NCBI RefSeq assembly: GCF_001949145.1
Contig: NW_019091362.1
Location: forward strand, 3,396,430 to 3,460,429
Origin: Acanthaster planci
Taxonomy: Eukaryota; Echinodermata; Asteroidea; Valvatida; Acanthasteridae
Length of the DNA: 64,000 bases
Direction of reading: 5' to 3'
How positions within the stretch are numbered: the first letter of the stretch is position 1; each line of letters begins with the position of its first letter. A model generated the notes under the pieces. It was not told the DNA's origin. It did no database searches and saw nothing but the letters and a program-made list of their open reading frames with translations. The position numbers were made by a program, and so were the translations under genes. Shown in pieces: positions 44,765 to 58,590 of the stretch.

Positions 44765-45740
44765 TGTAGGCCTATGCGAGTTCACGATGATTTCCGTTTC
44801 TGTGTTAAGTTTTGATATCGTTGTAAATTTATCCCTCTTAAGAATGGGTTTCATTAATTTTTTTAATTTTAAATCCTGCAAGGGCAAGCATATTATTCGG
44901 AAGAGTTTGAAATATCCTGGATGTAATGATAAGATAAGGACTCTACGAATTCTGCCCTCCTTTAGTAACGCTTTGCACTAGCACAATACTGTATGTTATC
45001 AGGTAAGTTTCTGGTTTCGAATCAACAAGTCGCTTGGTACGCTGATCACGAAACGGTGCAAGGGTTCAGTAGGTCAGGGGATTCAAGCAACCATGCACGC
45101 CATTATGCGCAATAAACAGAAAAACTCATAACTTCAAAAGGCGTCCAAATTGACGATTAAAAAAAAACACACGAACAAGAAGTTTGGCAACTCCTTCTTG
45201 GTGATGAGGTATTGAAAATAAGGCATCTGGGTTCACTTTAAAAGTCAATACGGAAAATCCATGGACGAGGAATCTGTTAGTGTTTCGGTCCATGGGGAGA
45301 ACTTTGCTGGAAATCAAGGTGAGAAATAATCCCCCGTTGTATTTGAAAAAAGTTTCGGAGGTTGGAGACTCGAGAAGATATATCACATTTCCAAAATAGT
45401 GTAAGTCAGGTCAACTGCTGTCGTTATCCTACTGGCCATGTATGGTGACGTAAAATTGAACTGCCTTAAGTATTACATCATATGCAACTGAACGAACAAC
45501 TTTCAGCCCGTCATAGTTCAAAATGAATGTGTAACCTTCACGTACAAACAAAATGGGCGGGTGAAATTATAACCGAACGAAAGTTAGAAACTTCAAATTA
45601 AAATATGTAATTTATTATAAATGATTGTTTTAAGCAACACTTCAAAAAATGAGGCATGGGACCTAAAAATAGTCTAGCACCACCCCATTCAACAGATAAC
45701 ATAGAATGAGATAGATCGACGCAGGAGAAAATGTTTGTGT

Positions 45741-45879
45741 TAACCCAGTTTGGGGGATTTAGAATTAATTTCTGGTTCATTTTCACACAGGAAATGGGTT
45801 TAAATTAACCATTTTTGGTTAAAACAACCCCTGGAATTAATTTCAAGTATAGGGTTGACACAACCCAATTCGGGGTAGC
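45741..45879. repeat. CTACCCAA-type MITE, copy B
   Basis: It shares with copy A, in the same order, AACCCAGTTTGGGGGATTT, GAATTAATTTCTG, the centre, GGAATTAATTTCAAG and GGGTTGACACAACCCAATTC, ending GGGGTAG. Its left terminus is shorter than that of copy A. Confidence 0.5.
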
Positions 45880-46339
45880 TACAGTTGCCAGGTTGAAATC
45901 TAACTCAGGAAAATTGTCCAGTATTTAAATCAATGGTTTTCTTCTAAATATCTGAGCAAAATTGTTAGCACGAATAAAAATGCATGTGGCCAATTCCATG
46001 AATGTTTCCTCTAGCGAGAGGCATGCACTGCGGCGCGGGATGACTGCATTATGTCTTTTAAATCGTGGTCAGCCCATATAGAAATGTATCTTGTATACAG
46101 AAAATGACAAAGTCAATTGGTAGGCCTAACACTTAACAATGACGTTCTTCAACCGACTTGGCAATCATGAAACAGCACACGTATAATCAAAGAGAGAGTG
46201 TACTAGTGAGTCAAGATGGCTTTTACGCTTTGTGTCGGCCTATGTCGTGGCCAAGGGTTTTTAGCGTCGAGATGCATTATGGACGTGTCCCCACTCACCT
46301 GTAGCGGAGCAGAAATGTCAGTGCGTCGCTCGGGCAGAT

Positions 46340-46515
46340 GACTCGATCAATGGCCTATGCTGTTGTCACACTGGTTCGCTGGCCGGCGATGCCAACCCTT
46401 GACGAGCAAGTTGTCAAACTCTTCTCGTTCGATTCATTAGTCATTTCGAACACGCGATCATATGCTAAACTGGTGATTCCACACGGGTAAAGGTTTGTTC
46501 AGGAGCCCGCTCCGA
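46340..46515. repeat. 176-bp direct duplication, copy 2
   Basis: Same sequence and orientation as 44589-44764 with one mismatch, 1.75 kb away. This copy lacks the 26-bp flanking repeats. On its left it abuts a short minus-strand open block that ends in a good 5' splice site (CTACAG|GTGAGT at about 46300). It may be the source copy. Confidence 0.85.
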
Positions 46516-49500
46516 AGTTCACGCTATACATAAATCATTCCTTAGGCCTAGGGGCCTCTATATTCTGTGGACTAACTGAGATCGAGTGGCCGCAGGGAGA
46601 CAAAAAAACGAATGACACATCTCGATTTTGTTTTTGAAGCTATGTAGACGATGTATCTCTATGGCTCCTTGGTAATCTTCGGGGCGGCATTGCCCCGATA
46701 GCATTTCCGACGGGATTTGTAATCGGTCGCTTGACAGTGTCCATCTAAAAATTTAATCTGGTATCACCGTTGCACTTTGCTCCGTCTATCTCTGATTACC
46801 AAGCGCCGGCCATGCAGTTAATATTCGTGCCGCTTCCCTTCGCCGCGCGGCGTTTACAGCGCGTGCATGCAATGCAGACTGGCCACGGCATCTTTTGTCT
46901 TGCAGTAAATATCACCTGGGCCGTTGCCATGGGCAAAGATGAGAGGAGTCGGGTAATGTTAGACCATCAATTCAGAAGCGTATCAATTGATTGGGAGCTC
47001 AAGTTCCATTCTTGGGATCGATGCCGGCCAGGCCCTTCCGCTCTGTATTCCACTTTCCCCCCCCCTTCTTGGCAAACTCGTCGGAATCCAGCCACGACGA
47101 TGTCATCCGATCGCTACTATCGTGTTTTGGCCGCTCCGTCCCGTCTCCTGATAAACCACGGGCACATTTTAAGCATTCATCCCATTTTTTGGTTAAATTA
47201 CCGCACACTCTTTCTGCCACTCCATCCACCTCGCCATTCACCATTGATGAGAGTAAATTTCAACCCTTGCGGCTCGAAGCACTAGGCCAATTCATTACGC
47301 CACGGCGACCTCTTTCAACATCGAAATACCATCCATTATACGTCTGTTATTTCCTTCCCAGCAGGTTCGTCTAAACGTTTGGTTCATTAATATCTATCCA
47401 CTCGGCCGGGTCACGTGACTGTCACATCTATATTTGTATGTTTATCTATCTGTACCCCAGTGGGTCTTTGCCCACAAACACTGATGAATGATCACCACTG
47501 ATTTATTCATTTGTATAGTTACATCTCAAGACTAAACCAGGACCGTAAATACTCAGCCTTCTGGGGCTGCCTCCCGTAAACCCCGTCGCGTGTCGAACAA
47601 CTCCTCAACACACTCTGTAGGCCCTATTTACACATTCTTTTCCATTGTATCCCCGGCGGTGGAACATTACGAATACATTACGCGGTTTTGCATATTAAAT
47701 TATGACAGGGCAGAAATTACACAAGATAGCGAGAATACTCACCAGGTACACTGCGTTACATGAAATACAAAAATACAACGAGTGTTTTCTGATGTCATGC
47801 GACATTTAATCTCAGTCAGCGAAAAATACCCTTTTTGCCTTCGGTTCCAATTCAGACTCGAGCCAGAGGGAAAGAGTGCGGCATTTTGGCGGGAATAAAA
47901 CCGAGGGCTATACATAATGACGCATTGATCGCACATTTCCACCCCGGATATTGACGTTTCACTGCACAAGAAAAGAAAGGGGGAAACTTGCAGTGTAATC
48001 TCTCGCCACATACTCGGAAGTGTCTAGCATCTGTCAGTCGATATTTCTTCAACAGGGAAGATGAGGTGCATCACTAGCATTAAGCATTTGCCTTTTTTCC
48101 CCTCTAAACAAAACATTTGAGCAGGATACTCACCTTTATAAAGGGAAAGACCGTTGATTTCACGCCTGAGAAGTTTGAAGGCGGCATGATGCTTAAGTCA
48201 CGGGAGATACTGGGCCTCTGCCAAGAAATTAACACCGCATTCACGCTGCACTACATACCTTATACAACTTCATGCAAACTGGTACAGTTGGAACGAAATC
48301 CCTAAGTTCCAATTATCACATCTTTTAAGACGGTCAGAGACAATATTAACCTTTTGTACTTTGTAATTGACGGTCAAAGTCAATCTTAATGCGCTTCGCC
48401 AACAACGCAACACACGATGTCCCTATCTGTGGATTTTATCAGACAGATATCGGTTGTTTGTGGCAATGACAGCCGTGCTGCGTGCGTAAGAACAGGTGGT
48501 GCAGGCCTAGCACGTCACACAAAAACTGATGTTGTAATTCCTTCCGTCATTTCCAAAATTATGACTGCCGATATGCATCTTTTCAAAATTTCTGCTGTCG
48601 ACTCACTGTCAAAGGAGACAAGAGTTTCATTAATAATTTACCGAGGTCAAAGAGCAGTCATTTGGAAGCCGATTTTATGGTTTTGTTGTCTAGTTGCGCG
48701 CCAGAAAGAAGGTGGTTATCGCTCCTTCCATCTGAACAGTGACCACTAACATTTCGTACGTGCAGCTGTGTGCATTAACTTCAATATGTATGGTTCTGAT
48801 TGACACCACGCTTGTCGTGTACCTACATCGCGATTTGCATGGGGTGCGATTATGAAATTAGATAAAACTCTCCCGACTGAATGGGCTATTTAGGTCCTTA
48901 AAATAAACTGGTGACGCTCTTTAAAGAAATGACATCAGTTGATTGTCCTTTTCTTGAGAGCTGTACTTTCCTGTTGAAAGAATTTCTTCATGCGAGAAAT
49001 TTAAAATAAATAGACATGGAACTTGATATTACATTCGGATCTCTGTTTTCAGAAGTCATTTAAATGCTGTCTGCACTTCATGATTAAAAGTTTTTGATAG
49101 CATAAAACAAGGTTCGGTCATAAGGTATGTAAACGCTGATCGGACAGTTCTTTGATTTGTCATCAGAGTCACTGCTCGGCATAAGCATGCGCTTGTGAAT
49201 GTACACTCTGCTAAGCGAATAGGACTTTCAATATATTCGACACTAACTTAACTTACCTGTAACTGTAGGCCTTTTTTGCGAAAACTCATTTGAAAGATGA
49301 TATTCATTCTTATATGAAAGACAATCAACAGTTCATTGCCAAATAACTGTTCAGAGTGAGAACCAGAACGCCCCTCGGGCTCCAAAAGAGAACGCCAGGA
49401 CAATCGCGTGAACGTGGTTTTACTGTTTTTTTCCCGATCAAATATAACCACTGTCGTGCCACTAAAATGCAAATCAGTCACAGTGGTGCTGTGCTGTAGT

Positions 49501-50201
49501 CCAATGAGTTAACGAACCAACAAACGAGGAAGCAAAACACTGGTATTGATGGTGGCCCTATAAGTACTTGTACAAGTGAATACACTTCGACTTGTGAGTT
49601 TATTGTCAAGTATACAGCCGTAGTACGCAAGCATGTGTGAGATACTTTTATGGCATGAGATTTGAAGCATGCATGTTCAAAACTGTTCGTCCACGCCCTT
49701 ACATTTTTAAAGAAATGGAATTCAGTCTTGCATCATTGCGCATGCACAACGGCACAAAGTACAAACATGTCGATTTGTTATTCAGGGGAACTGTACGAGG
49801 AAGTGGAGGTGGGTTTATAAACTTTATATTTCACCTTTTATAAACGCAGTCGATACCAGCCATTCTGGTGTGCAAACAGAGACTGCACTTAGTCGGGTTC
49901 CATTACAGAAAGATGCAGCGTCATAAGTCATAAGCTCACGACGACGAGATCATACAGTAACTCTTCGATTGATCACAGGTGGGGATGGGAGTGTTAATGA
50001 ATAACGGTATGACCTTTTTCGGCCTGAGCAGTGTTCCATCATCTTGTGCCAGATCCAAGAATTCAAACAAACAGCGAGTGCTGATATTGATGAATGAGTG
50101 CGCCGGCTCGCGCTCACCAAGATATCTCTGGGTATTATCCAGTGTGTAACTCCTCTTGTGTGAGTGCAAGGAAGGGGCATTTTTTTGTTTCCAGTTGCTA
50201 T

Positions 50202-50242
50202 AAACAACAACAACAGCTACAAACAACAACAACAACAACAAA
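50202..50242. repeat. (CAA)n microsatellite
   Basis: AACAACAACAACAGC then AAACAACAACAACAACAACA: an interrupted trinucleotide run of about 40 bases. Confidence 0.85.
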
Positions 50243-53200
50243 CTTTCAGAGCTGTTGTTGTTAATCAAACCCACTCTCCAAAGCAGCTCTGAGATAGCTC
50301 GAGACCTTTTGGCATTTGACATATTAGCGATAAAGAAAAGCACCTCAGGTTTCATCGTCCCTTGATAAAAGAGCAGGTCCTTATTGTCCTTTGATTTTTC
50401 GCGCCACACGGAGAGTAACGAGTCCGGAGCTGTTGGTTTACCATTGGTTTTCCACTACCGTTTGACCAAGTCATGATACAAGTAACTCCAAGATGAGTGC
50501 CCGAATTGTCTGCACACTAGACTGTATGCTCCAACAGGTTGAACAGAACAGTACAAGGGCCGATTGGAGGAGGGGCATAGCCCCTGTTGCCCTCCCCCAA
50601 CCGACCAGGCGTATCAAGTTGCTGCAGCAGAAGGGGTAAAATTTGAGAGAGGGGGTCTGAAAAGGTTGCTGCTGGATTTTTTGTTCAGTCAAGCATTGAA
50701 GTTTAGAATGAGAACATCAAAAGTGAGGTTTCCGTGTTTGCACTGGCTTCAAAGTCACCTCCTAACTGAAGAGTTTCCTTTGGAAACAAATAAGAGAAAT
50801 AATCAAACAAGAACGAGAAGTAAGGAACTATAAGTGACCCACCTTATCGAGCCAATGACAACGTTGCCACCATGTGCGTCAATCGATCTGGTACCTGTTG
50901 ACTCGTCCTCCTTTTCGCTTCACTTCCGTCACATTTAATACGCACATCAATATCCGTTCGATACTCATGCCTCTATATAACATATGGGAAAAATCTGAGC
51001 ACCTGCTTTTTAGGAAGAATAGACTTTGTGAGGCTTTATGAGGATACCGGTATTATTCTGGACACGACCGTGGCTCAGACGGGTTGAGGACACTAGACAA
51101 CTTTATCAGCGGCAGCGGTCGTCGCGTCATCATTACGGGGTCTGCGCTGAATGGGCTTGAACCGACTGCTACTTCAAAATGAATCATTGGGCCGTTTCCG
51201 GCGCCCAGGCCAGCCGCACGGGGATTCCTCCAAATCATTGGCTGTCGAAGGCCCGCGCACAACTCCTTCCACCGTCCCAGTAATCCGAACGTGTCACAGA
51301 ATGCAAAATGCTCGTAATGTTCCCAACTGTACACAGAAGTAACGAACTGGGCAGAAATTCTGATCACGCGTATTGACACAGAAGGTTTGGCGGTATAAAA
51401 AAAATCAGACTGACATTTACAGCATCTAAACGTTAAACGCAGGTATGCATACAATCTTGCAATATTACGAAAATGCAGGCTGGTCGAACTTGCCGGTAAA
51501 TTCGGTGATTTAGATTTTTGCCGATTAAAATATGTCATTTGACCAGCAGCGTCCGCAGGTGTTACCTTTTCCATGAAACTCCTCATGGGATAAATTGTGT
51601 CTCCGTGCCAAGTTGCTATTTTTATTATAGGATCCAATTAGAAGTGAACACGAGCCTCAGGCTAAAAGGTGGCAAAAACTTAGTAAAAAACAAGACACTT
51701 TGGCACATGGGGATATGTTCTTCGATTTTCGATTGCAGTTCCCTGAGACACAGGTTACAAGAAGCAACTTCGAAACAATTTTCAAATGAATATAGCTATA
51801 ATGGGAACCATGCATGCTTGATGTAATCATCGGCAAATTAACCTACCTTGGATATAAGTACATCACCCGGGCCACCTTTTCGCGACTGACGACGCCTCGG
51901 TTGTGACAGTAGCACAGTAGCAAACGCGTTGTCGCCGTGTGCGTACACAGGATCCGCAAAGTTCGCAGACTGGGGATTCTCCTGCTGTCAACGGAAAAGG
52001 GAGATACACAGTGTGGCCTCGTTAAGAGCCCACGCGCACGTAGATTGATGGAACGGACTGTGTACCGAGAAAGAATCCCCCAGCGGGTAATGTACTCGCC
52101 AACGATAATGAGACTATTAGTCTGAGATGTACGGCGGGCCCCATTGACAGTAGTTTTTTTCTTCTGCTCAGAGTAGACCGCGTGGTGCGGTGGTGCCGCT
52201 TCCATGACAACGGCCGGCTGGCCCCAGCAATAGACTGTGAATTTTGATGTTTGGTGTATTCACCTCGCTCCCACCTATTTTTCATGCTGGTCATTACCTA
52301 TAATTGTCTTCGTTTTAAATCTGTGCTGATAATCAGGCCCTTACGCTGAGAAAACTCGGTTCACTTCATTTGGAAGGAGATCCGGGCGTAGCGACGGACC
52401 AACCGGAACGAGGATATGGCGTCTTCGGATCTTGCGCCCCCCTCTCTCTCTCCTTCGGTGACGCATTTCGAGAGGCTCCTCAGGTGCCAAAAAGTGCCGA
52501 ATGCTCTCACAGTCATGAATGATTCAACGGCACACAACTCTCGGCTCGGAAATTGAAATATTGCACAGGTCTTCACGCCAGCGTGGCCTATCCAAGAGGC
52601 GTTGTACCTCCCCCTGAATTAAAGCACGCATACGAATAATGGCCATGTATGTTGCTGCCGCCCGTTGTAACTTGTAATTGATAAATGCATGGTAGTTATA
52701 ACTTCCTATGTTAAATTAAGAAACTTAACCACGCTTACATCTTCCATCCCGACGTTACAAATCGGCAATGCTCATTTATGTGGCAGAATGGTGGATTTCT
52801 CAAACAAAAGAATGTGTGTGTATATATCTCTATATCTATATATATACGTGCGCTGTTATCCACGTTCACAGTGCTCTTTCTGAGAAGTGAGCGCGCAGGC
52901 ATTACAGCACGGCATTTATCAATATCGGCCTAGACTCCCCGGTAAGATTTCTGATTCTAATTTAATATCGCGAACCCTTTCACGGTGTAACATTCAGTGC
53001 CCGAGATGGATTTTTACCTGTTAATCTGTAAAACGAACCTCCATCTACGTCCAAACTTGTGTCTCACGTGGGCCAAAGTATCGTCTGACTGGTGTTAGTT
53101 TCATCATTGATCTACCGTGCCTTATGTTAGGTTTTAATGATCGACAGTTCTTCAATCTGAATTTGGATATGGTGAAATGAAGTTCTCATTATAATAGTTC

Positions 53201-56200
53201 TACCGTGGTAAATACGTCTAGAAGTCATTTCAGAGAAAGTAGGCCTATTCACATGATGGCAGATTCGGCATTAGGCCTATTTGATACCAGATTTTTTGGT
53301 CTTATTTAACAAATAATGAATATTTATGATCGCCATGGTAAGATTACTTTCATGGGCTAATATAACTGAGATAAAAGTCATGCGTATGCAAGATATTATG
53401 ACTCATACATGAACAAGTGGTAACCATTGTATTCCTGGTATAGTCTCTCATTCCACACGCCGATGTCTTAAGCGAAACGTTTCTACAAACGTCACGGTTT
53501 CAATGAACTGGGCATTGAAAATCCCCAAGCCTCACTGATGGAGACTACGTTACTTTGTCAAGACTGGATACACGTTATGCTAACAGTGAATTTTTTTTTC
53601 TCTATATCACAGTAGCTGTGTTACAAAATGTATCATTCAGTGAGTGTGCTGCAACTGGGTCTGATATTAAATAAAACCACGTAGTCACTGTTTCCTAGCC
53701 CCGTTAAAAGATTTCGGATGAAAACCTAGTAACCGAATTCTGTCACACAATTCATGATGACCTTTTATCAGAGATCAGATGTTTGATTACTTTTTGTGTG
53801 TGTCAATCAGTACCGACCAATATTAACTGATTTTTTCTTAACAGGCTTGACGAGTTCCAAATTTTCTCGAAATCCTTGACACGGCGATGCAGTAATCTAA
53901 ATTGTCACTCCCATATTTCTTCGGCGCCCGTGTTTAATACTCTCAAATTTGCTTAACGACGGTGCCTACAGGCATTTATTGGGAGAGCCGAGAGAATATT
54001 TGCTCTCATTTTTTGGTTGTTATTATGCGCGCGGGGCGGAAATCAGGACGACTGAAAGTCCAAAGACGAACTTCGGAATAAATCAAGGAAAGATATTTAT
54101 TACTAAAGGTCCGTAACCGTTCCAAGGCGTCTCTGGTAACTATGTACAAAACGCATGATTTGCATTATATTATGTTGGTCAAGAGAACGTCTGACTGTCC
54201 GGGGCCAGACTTTTTAATTTATGATTCTCTTGCGAACGACGGAGACCACACGATTAGTCAGGTTTTCAGCATCGATTAAGTCGGGGGGGAATCTGCTATG
54301 GCGTCTCTTTCAGTCACTCTTCCTTCCGCAAGCTTTCTTGTTTTCCTTCAAGTCCTTCTTTTGCCCTCAGTGCTCTTTAAGTTGTCTCTTCGTCAGTTGA
54401 TCCGATATTTTAAGTTCACAATCTGCTAAGAAGAAAATTAAGCCACGACTCATGTAAGAGTAGGCCCCAATTAAAATTTCAGACGAAAACCAGTGACACA
54501 ATGTGCACACGCCACGTGATCTTCGCATCCTCAAATCCTTCGAATCCTGTGCAGAGCTATGGCTAAGCCTTGCGCGGTCGGCAGTACGTGAGCACACGTA
54601 CGTCGACAGTCGACGCGACGTAGCCATCTCTGAAAGCTCTTCTAAGGCACTGCTCGTGGGCCATCTGGGTCCCAGGTGTTCATAAAAACTCTCAACCTTG
54701 AATCGACATCACATCTAATTCAATTTCCTCACAGTCTTCCCATAACTCCGCCCCTCCAAGAAATAACACAGGAAAGACAGGCGACTATCATCCCGTTACA
54801 CATTTGATGCAAACTGAGAGAACCCCCCCGCCTTTGTGTTGGTCATTATATACTGTTATCTCAGGAATTCTTTTCAGACATCGAGGGGGATGTGTTAAGT
54901 GACAATGGGCTGAAGTGTGTATAGGGATTGGACTTATGGGGGGGTACCCCTCCGTCCCATATCGTGTCTGGTATACGGCACACGTACGCATACGTATTTA
55001 GCTCTCAATGTTGAAGTGTTTATTTCATTTAATTATCTATTAATCAAATTTGTTTGTTGCTGGTTTGGAAAAAAATTGTGCTACGACCAAAATTTCAGGC
55101 CCCCCTACTTTTAAAAATTAATTTTCGCTGAATGGAACTCGATCGTCTGTGTATTCCTTGAAAAAAATGCTGCAGTAGTAGGGGAAGATTTCTGGTTTAA
55201 TGGTTATATTAACCTTGGAAAAATACACCCGACAGTGTCGCGATATGGTTTAATGAACGTGTTAGCAGTCCCCAAGGGAAGTTTTATGTGCGTCATTTTG
55301 CTCGTGATTGAAATCTCAGGGATTTCTGTTACTTCTCGCGTTGGCTCCGTGCGTCTAAAAATAAGTGCGCTCTTACGGATCTCGCACATGACAAGTTTGG
55401 CAGGGTATCTGTCATGTGACTCCTTTTCTTCAAAGAAATAAGAATTTACACGGCAAACACCACGGCCTTAAACCGTTGTTAAGGCACACTGTTACACATG
55501 ACGTCGATGATACACAAAGTTTATTTGTTTTCAATATATATATCAGTATGTCTCACCCACTTCCACCTTTCTTGTAACTTTTGTATGCATCTTCAGGCTA
55601 TCCTTTATACTAAATTATTATATGAAATAAAGAGCAGTGAAATAACTCTGACATTTCTAGTTGGAAACAAAAGACAATTACATATCGACCGTAAAGAACA
55701 TGCTTTCAAAGTTAAGCGCAAACAAGCGATTCATTTGGCGGTTAAAGTGGCCGAGAAATTTGTACACTCAAAATGTCTTATTTTCATGGTTTTTTTTCTT
55801 CACTGTCACAATTTGTGTATAGGGCGCCATCTAGATAACCTTCTACTCAGAGAGATCATCCTACTTTAGAGCTAGGAATGCCTCCACTATGAAATATGGA
55901 AATAATGAATAGTCTTATTATACTACATAAAGCATTTATTTGGAGACAAGAATCCCTGAGACGCAAGTCCGTTCATGCATTCAGTTAGTGTTGTTGTTTG
56001 TTTGATAGTGGTTAATTACTGTTGCTTGCTTCAAGCTTTTGCCCTAGCAGAATCATAGGGAATAGCCCCGGCTAACGATTCCCTCCCTCCCCCTTCAAAG
56101 AAGGAGCATGAAGAAACGAGTCAAAATTTAAGTTGTGATGGTTTTATAACTACCATGTATTTATTCACACTCTCTTTATAAAACATTTAAATTAAAGAAT

Positions 56201-56580
56201 GAAACTTTATTTGAAACTAGCAAAAGCAATATTCCAGGAGATGTTAAGACGTATCTAGCTGCATGTACCATTTGAAAGTGTGCAGATGCCGAGTACATAT
56301 GCAGCTTGGAAAAACTGGCCGGTTGTATCACCGATTAGAGGTTATTTCAAAAACCTATGAGTGTATACAATGTACGTGAGCACATTGATGTCACACACGC
56401 AGTGCGTAAATTGTGTGGGATAAAATAACCACACGAAGTCGCGATTTGCCCACCCAGTGTTTTTGAGCCGCATACGTATCCAGCACGCGTACCATATCTA
56501 ATGCTTTGATTCTTAATTCTGATGAAACTGGGTACCAGTGTACATGCCAAACTGTTCGTCAGACTCATACCGGAATCATT

Positions 56581-56784
56581 GGCGGGTCCGGGGGGGGGGG
56601 AACGGGAGCCACCCCCCTAAGAGCAAAACGTGAGTAAACAGCAATTTTAGGGACAGTGTCATTTCCACTTCTCAAAGCGTGTGAAAAGCCCCCGAACTTA
56701 GCCTCACAATCAGAGAGGCCATATTAAACTGTTACATAAAGAAATATCCAAATTGTTACCCCCCCCCCCTTTGGGGGACCCGCC
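56581..56784. repeat. 204-bp repeat with GGCGGGTCC ends
   Basis: It starts GGCGGGTCC followed by a G run and ends C run, TTTGGGGGACCCGCC, giving 9-bp perfect terminal inverted repeats. An inner word, TTACATAAAGAAATATCCAA, also occurs (two mismatches) at about 24055 in the DMRT-PRR5 interval, next to another C-rich stretch. No target-site duplication is clear. Confidence 0.45.
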
Positions 56785-58278
56785 CTTCACCATATTTAAG
56801 TAAAGACAATGGTAGGCCTATGTGTAACTAACAAGGTGGAAAATAAATCGTTGTGCCTTGATTGTTGCCATCGAAGAGAGAGAAAACAGTAATTTCAGTA
56901 TGTAAAATAAACCGTTCCTGTGATTAAAAACCATCCCCCAAACCACCGGTGACTTGGAATTAAAACCAACGGCACATTTACGTCCCATTTAATTTAGTCA
57001 ACCAGAGGACGTTCTGCGGGTTTCACTGAATCAAATAAACCAAAGCCGATGATTAATGTTTCCCCTACATCCCAACCTGCTCTTTGTCTCTGCTCTTTCC
57101 CTTGCTGTGATGATGGATCTGTCCACTTTCTTTATGTGACATTATCTCCCAACGATTACCCCCTTCAGTCCCACAGGGTATCCATTACACAGGCAGCCTG
57201 CACTGCCATTGCCGTGACATTTAGGTAAAACCGGGGGGGGGGTTGTCAGGACATGTTCAGTTTTCCCGCCAAGAAGCTAAAAGCGACACGCCTCGTGTAC
57301 GGGACCTATAAAAAAGGAGTCTTGAGGCAGGATGGATGGCAAACAAAAATGAAAGCTTCAGAAAAAAAAGCAGAGAAGGAAGACACAGCGCTAGCCCACC
57401 ACAACCTCATGAAGTATTCCTGAATCCAAGTTCTCCAACGGAGTAATAAAAATTGACCTTGGAATCGAATTTTGAACACCGATTCAATGTTAACCAAGGG
57501 CAGTGTCTTATCCAAAGTCACGCTTTGTCTTACTTTAGTTTCGATTAGGCACCGCAGCAAAAACAAAACAGTTGAATTTCAAAGAATGTCACTTAACAAA
57601 GTTGTTTGTTATCTGTTCCAGATGGGAAATGGGAAACGTTCAGCGTTCTACCTCTAAAGATATCGTTGAAAAAAGTTTCGATCGAATGAAAAGTGGTTCT
57701 CTGGTTTGATGTTACATGCCAAGATACAATTGAGACGATGAGCAGACTTTTTCACGGCTGTGTTGGGTTAGACGATGTGCCGGGGATGATGTGAAATGAT
57801 GAAGATTTTTTCGAGGAATGATTTTTGTCCAGGTTTGTCAATCCTCTGCGAGGGTTACGAGTCTTGAATTACACTCGAAAAACGAGTTGGGCACTGAAGA
57901 TGGGTCAAGCTGGATTTTCCGGACAGCGGTCATTTTTATTGCAAGTTTTGTCTTACAATTTACCCAAAAGTCACCCACTCTTTGACCAGAAGCTGGAATA
58001 CCCAATTAGACCAATGTGGTGAACATGGTTGCTCCATCTTTTAAAAAGTGTATCAACCCATATTCTGAATTTATCGGACTAAGGCCTTCCTCAGAAAAAG
58101 AAAGGGGGCGAGACAATAATCCTCCCTCAAATCTTGAATTTGATCTTCACATTTACAGCATTCGTCATTACCTAAAAATATCTTGTATGCACATCAACCT
58201 TTCCTTAAAATTTGACCAATCCACATTAATCTTACGTTATCAAAAATGAAACAGAGATTTCTAAACAAAATTTCCCGG

Positions 58279-58590
58279 TTACTTTGAGAGGCTTAGAAAC
58301 CTAGATAGGTGTTTCGCCAGAATATTCAATACAGTGATTCCTTGCAAAGATGAAAATGCGTAGATGACTAACGAACATGGGGCTTCTATAAATGACGTGA
58401 TTGATAGACTCTGTGGGCAGAATAAATCTATTTGTTCTCTCGTGCACTGTTTGTTCCTAGCTGGGTATAAAGGTTGGCCCCTGTCAATCAAACTTTCATG
58501 TAAAGCTGGTGTCTGATACTGCCAGAGGTACTCCGACATTTTGCTCAAGATCTCTTCAATTATTTGCCTCTCTTTCTTGCACGGACGCAT
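58279..58590 (-). other. Unrecognised 103-codon frame left of MTCH2
   Basis: The frame has a true ATG (begins MRPCKKERQIIEEILSKMSE) and the first 25 residues look helical and protein-like. The rest is low-information. No family is recognised and there are no splice signals worth citing. It could be a gene fragment or chance. Confidence 0.15.

Noticed and set aside
46770-47285. 171-codon plus-strand frame as a gene
   Set aside because: No recognised domain, no splice or promoter context, and composition like the surrounding moderately GC-rich DNA with overlapping frames on both strands.
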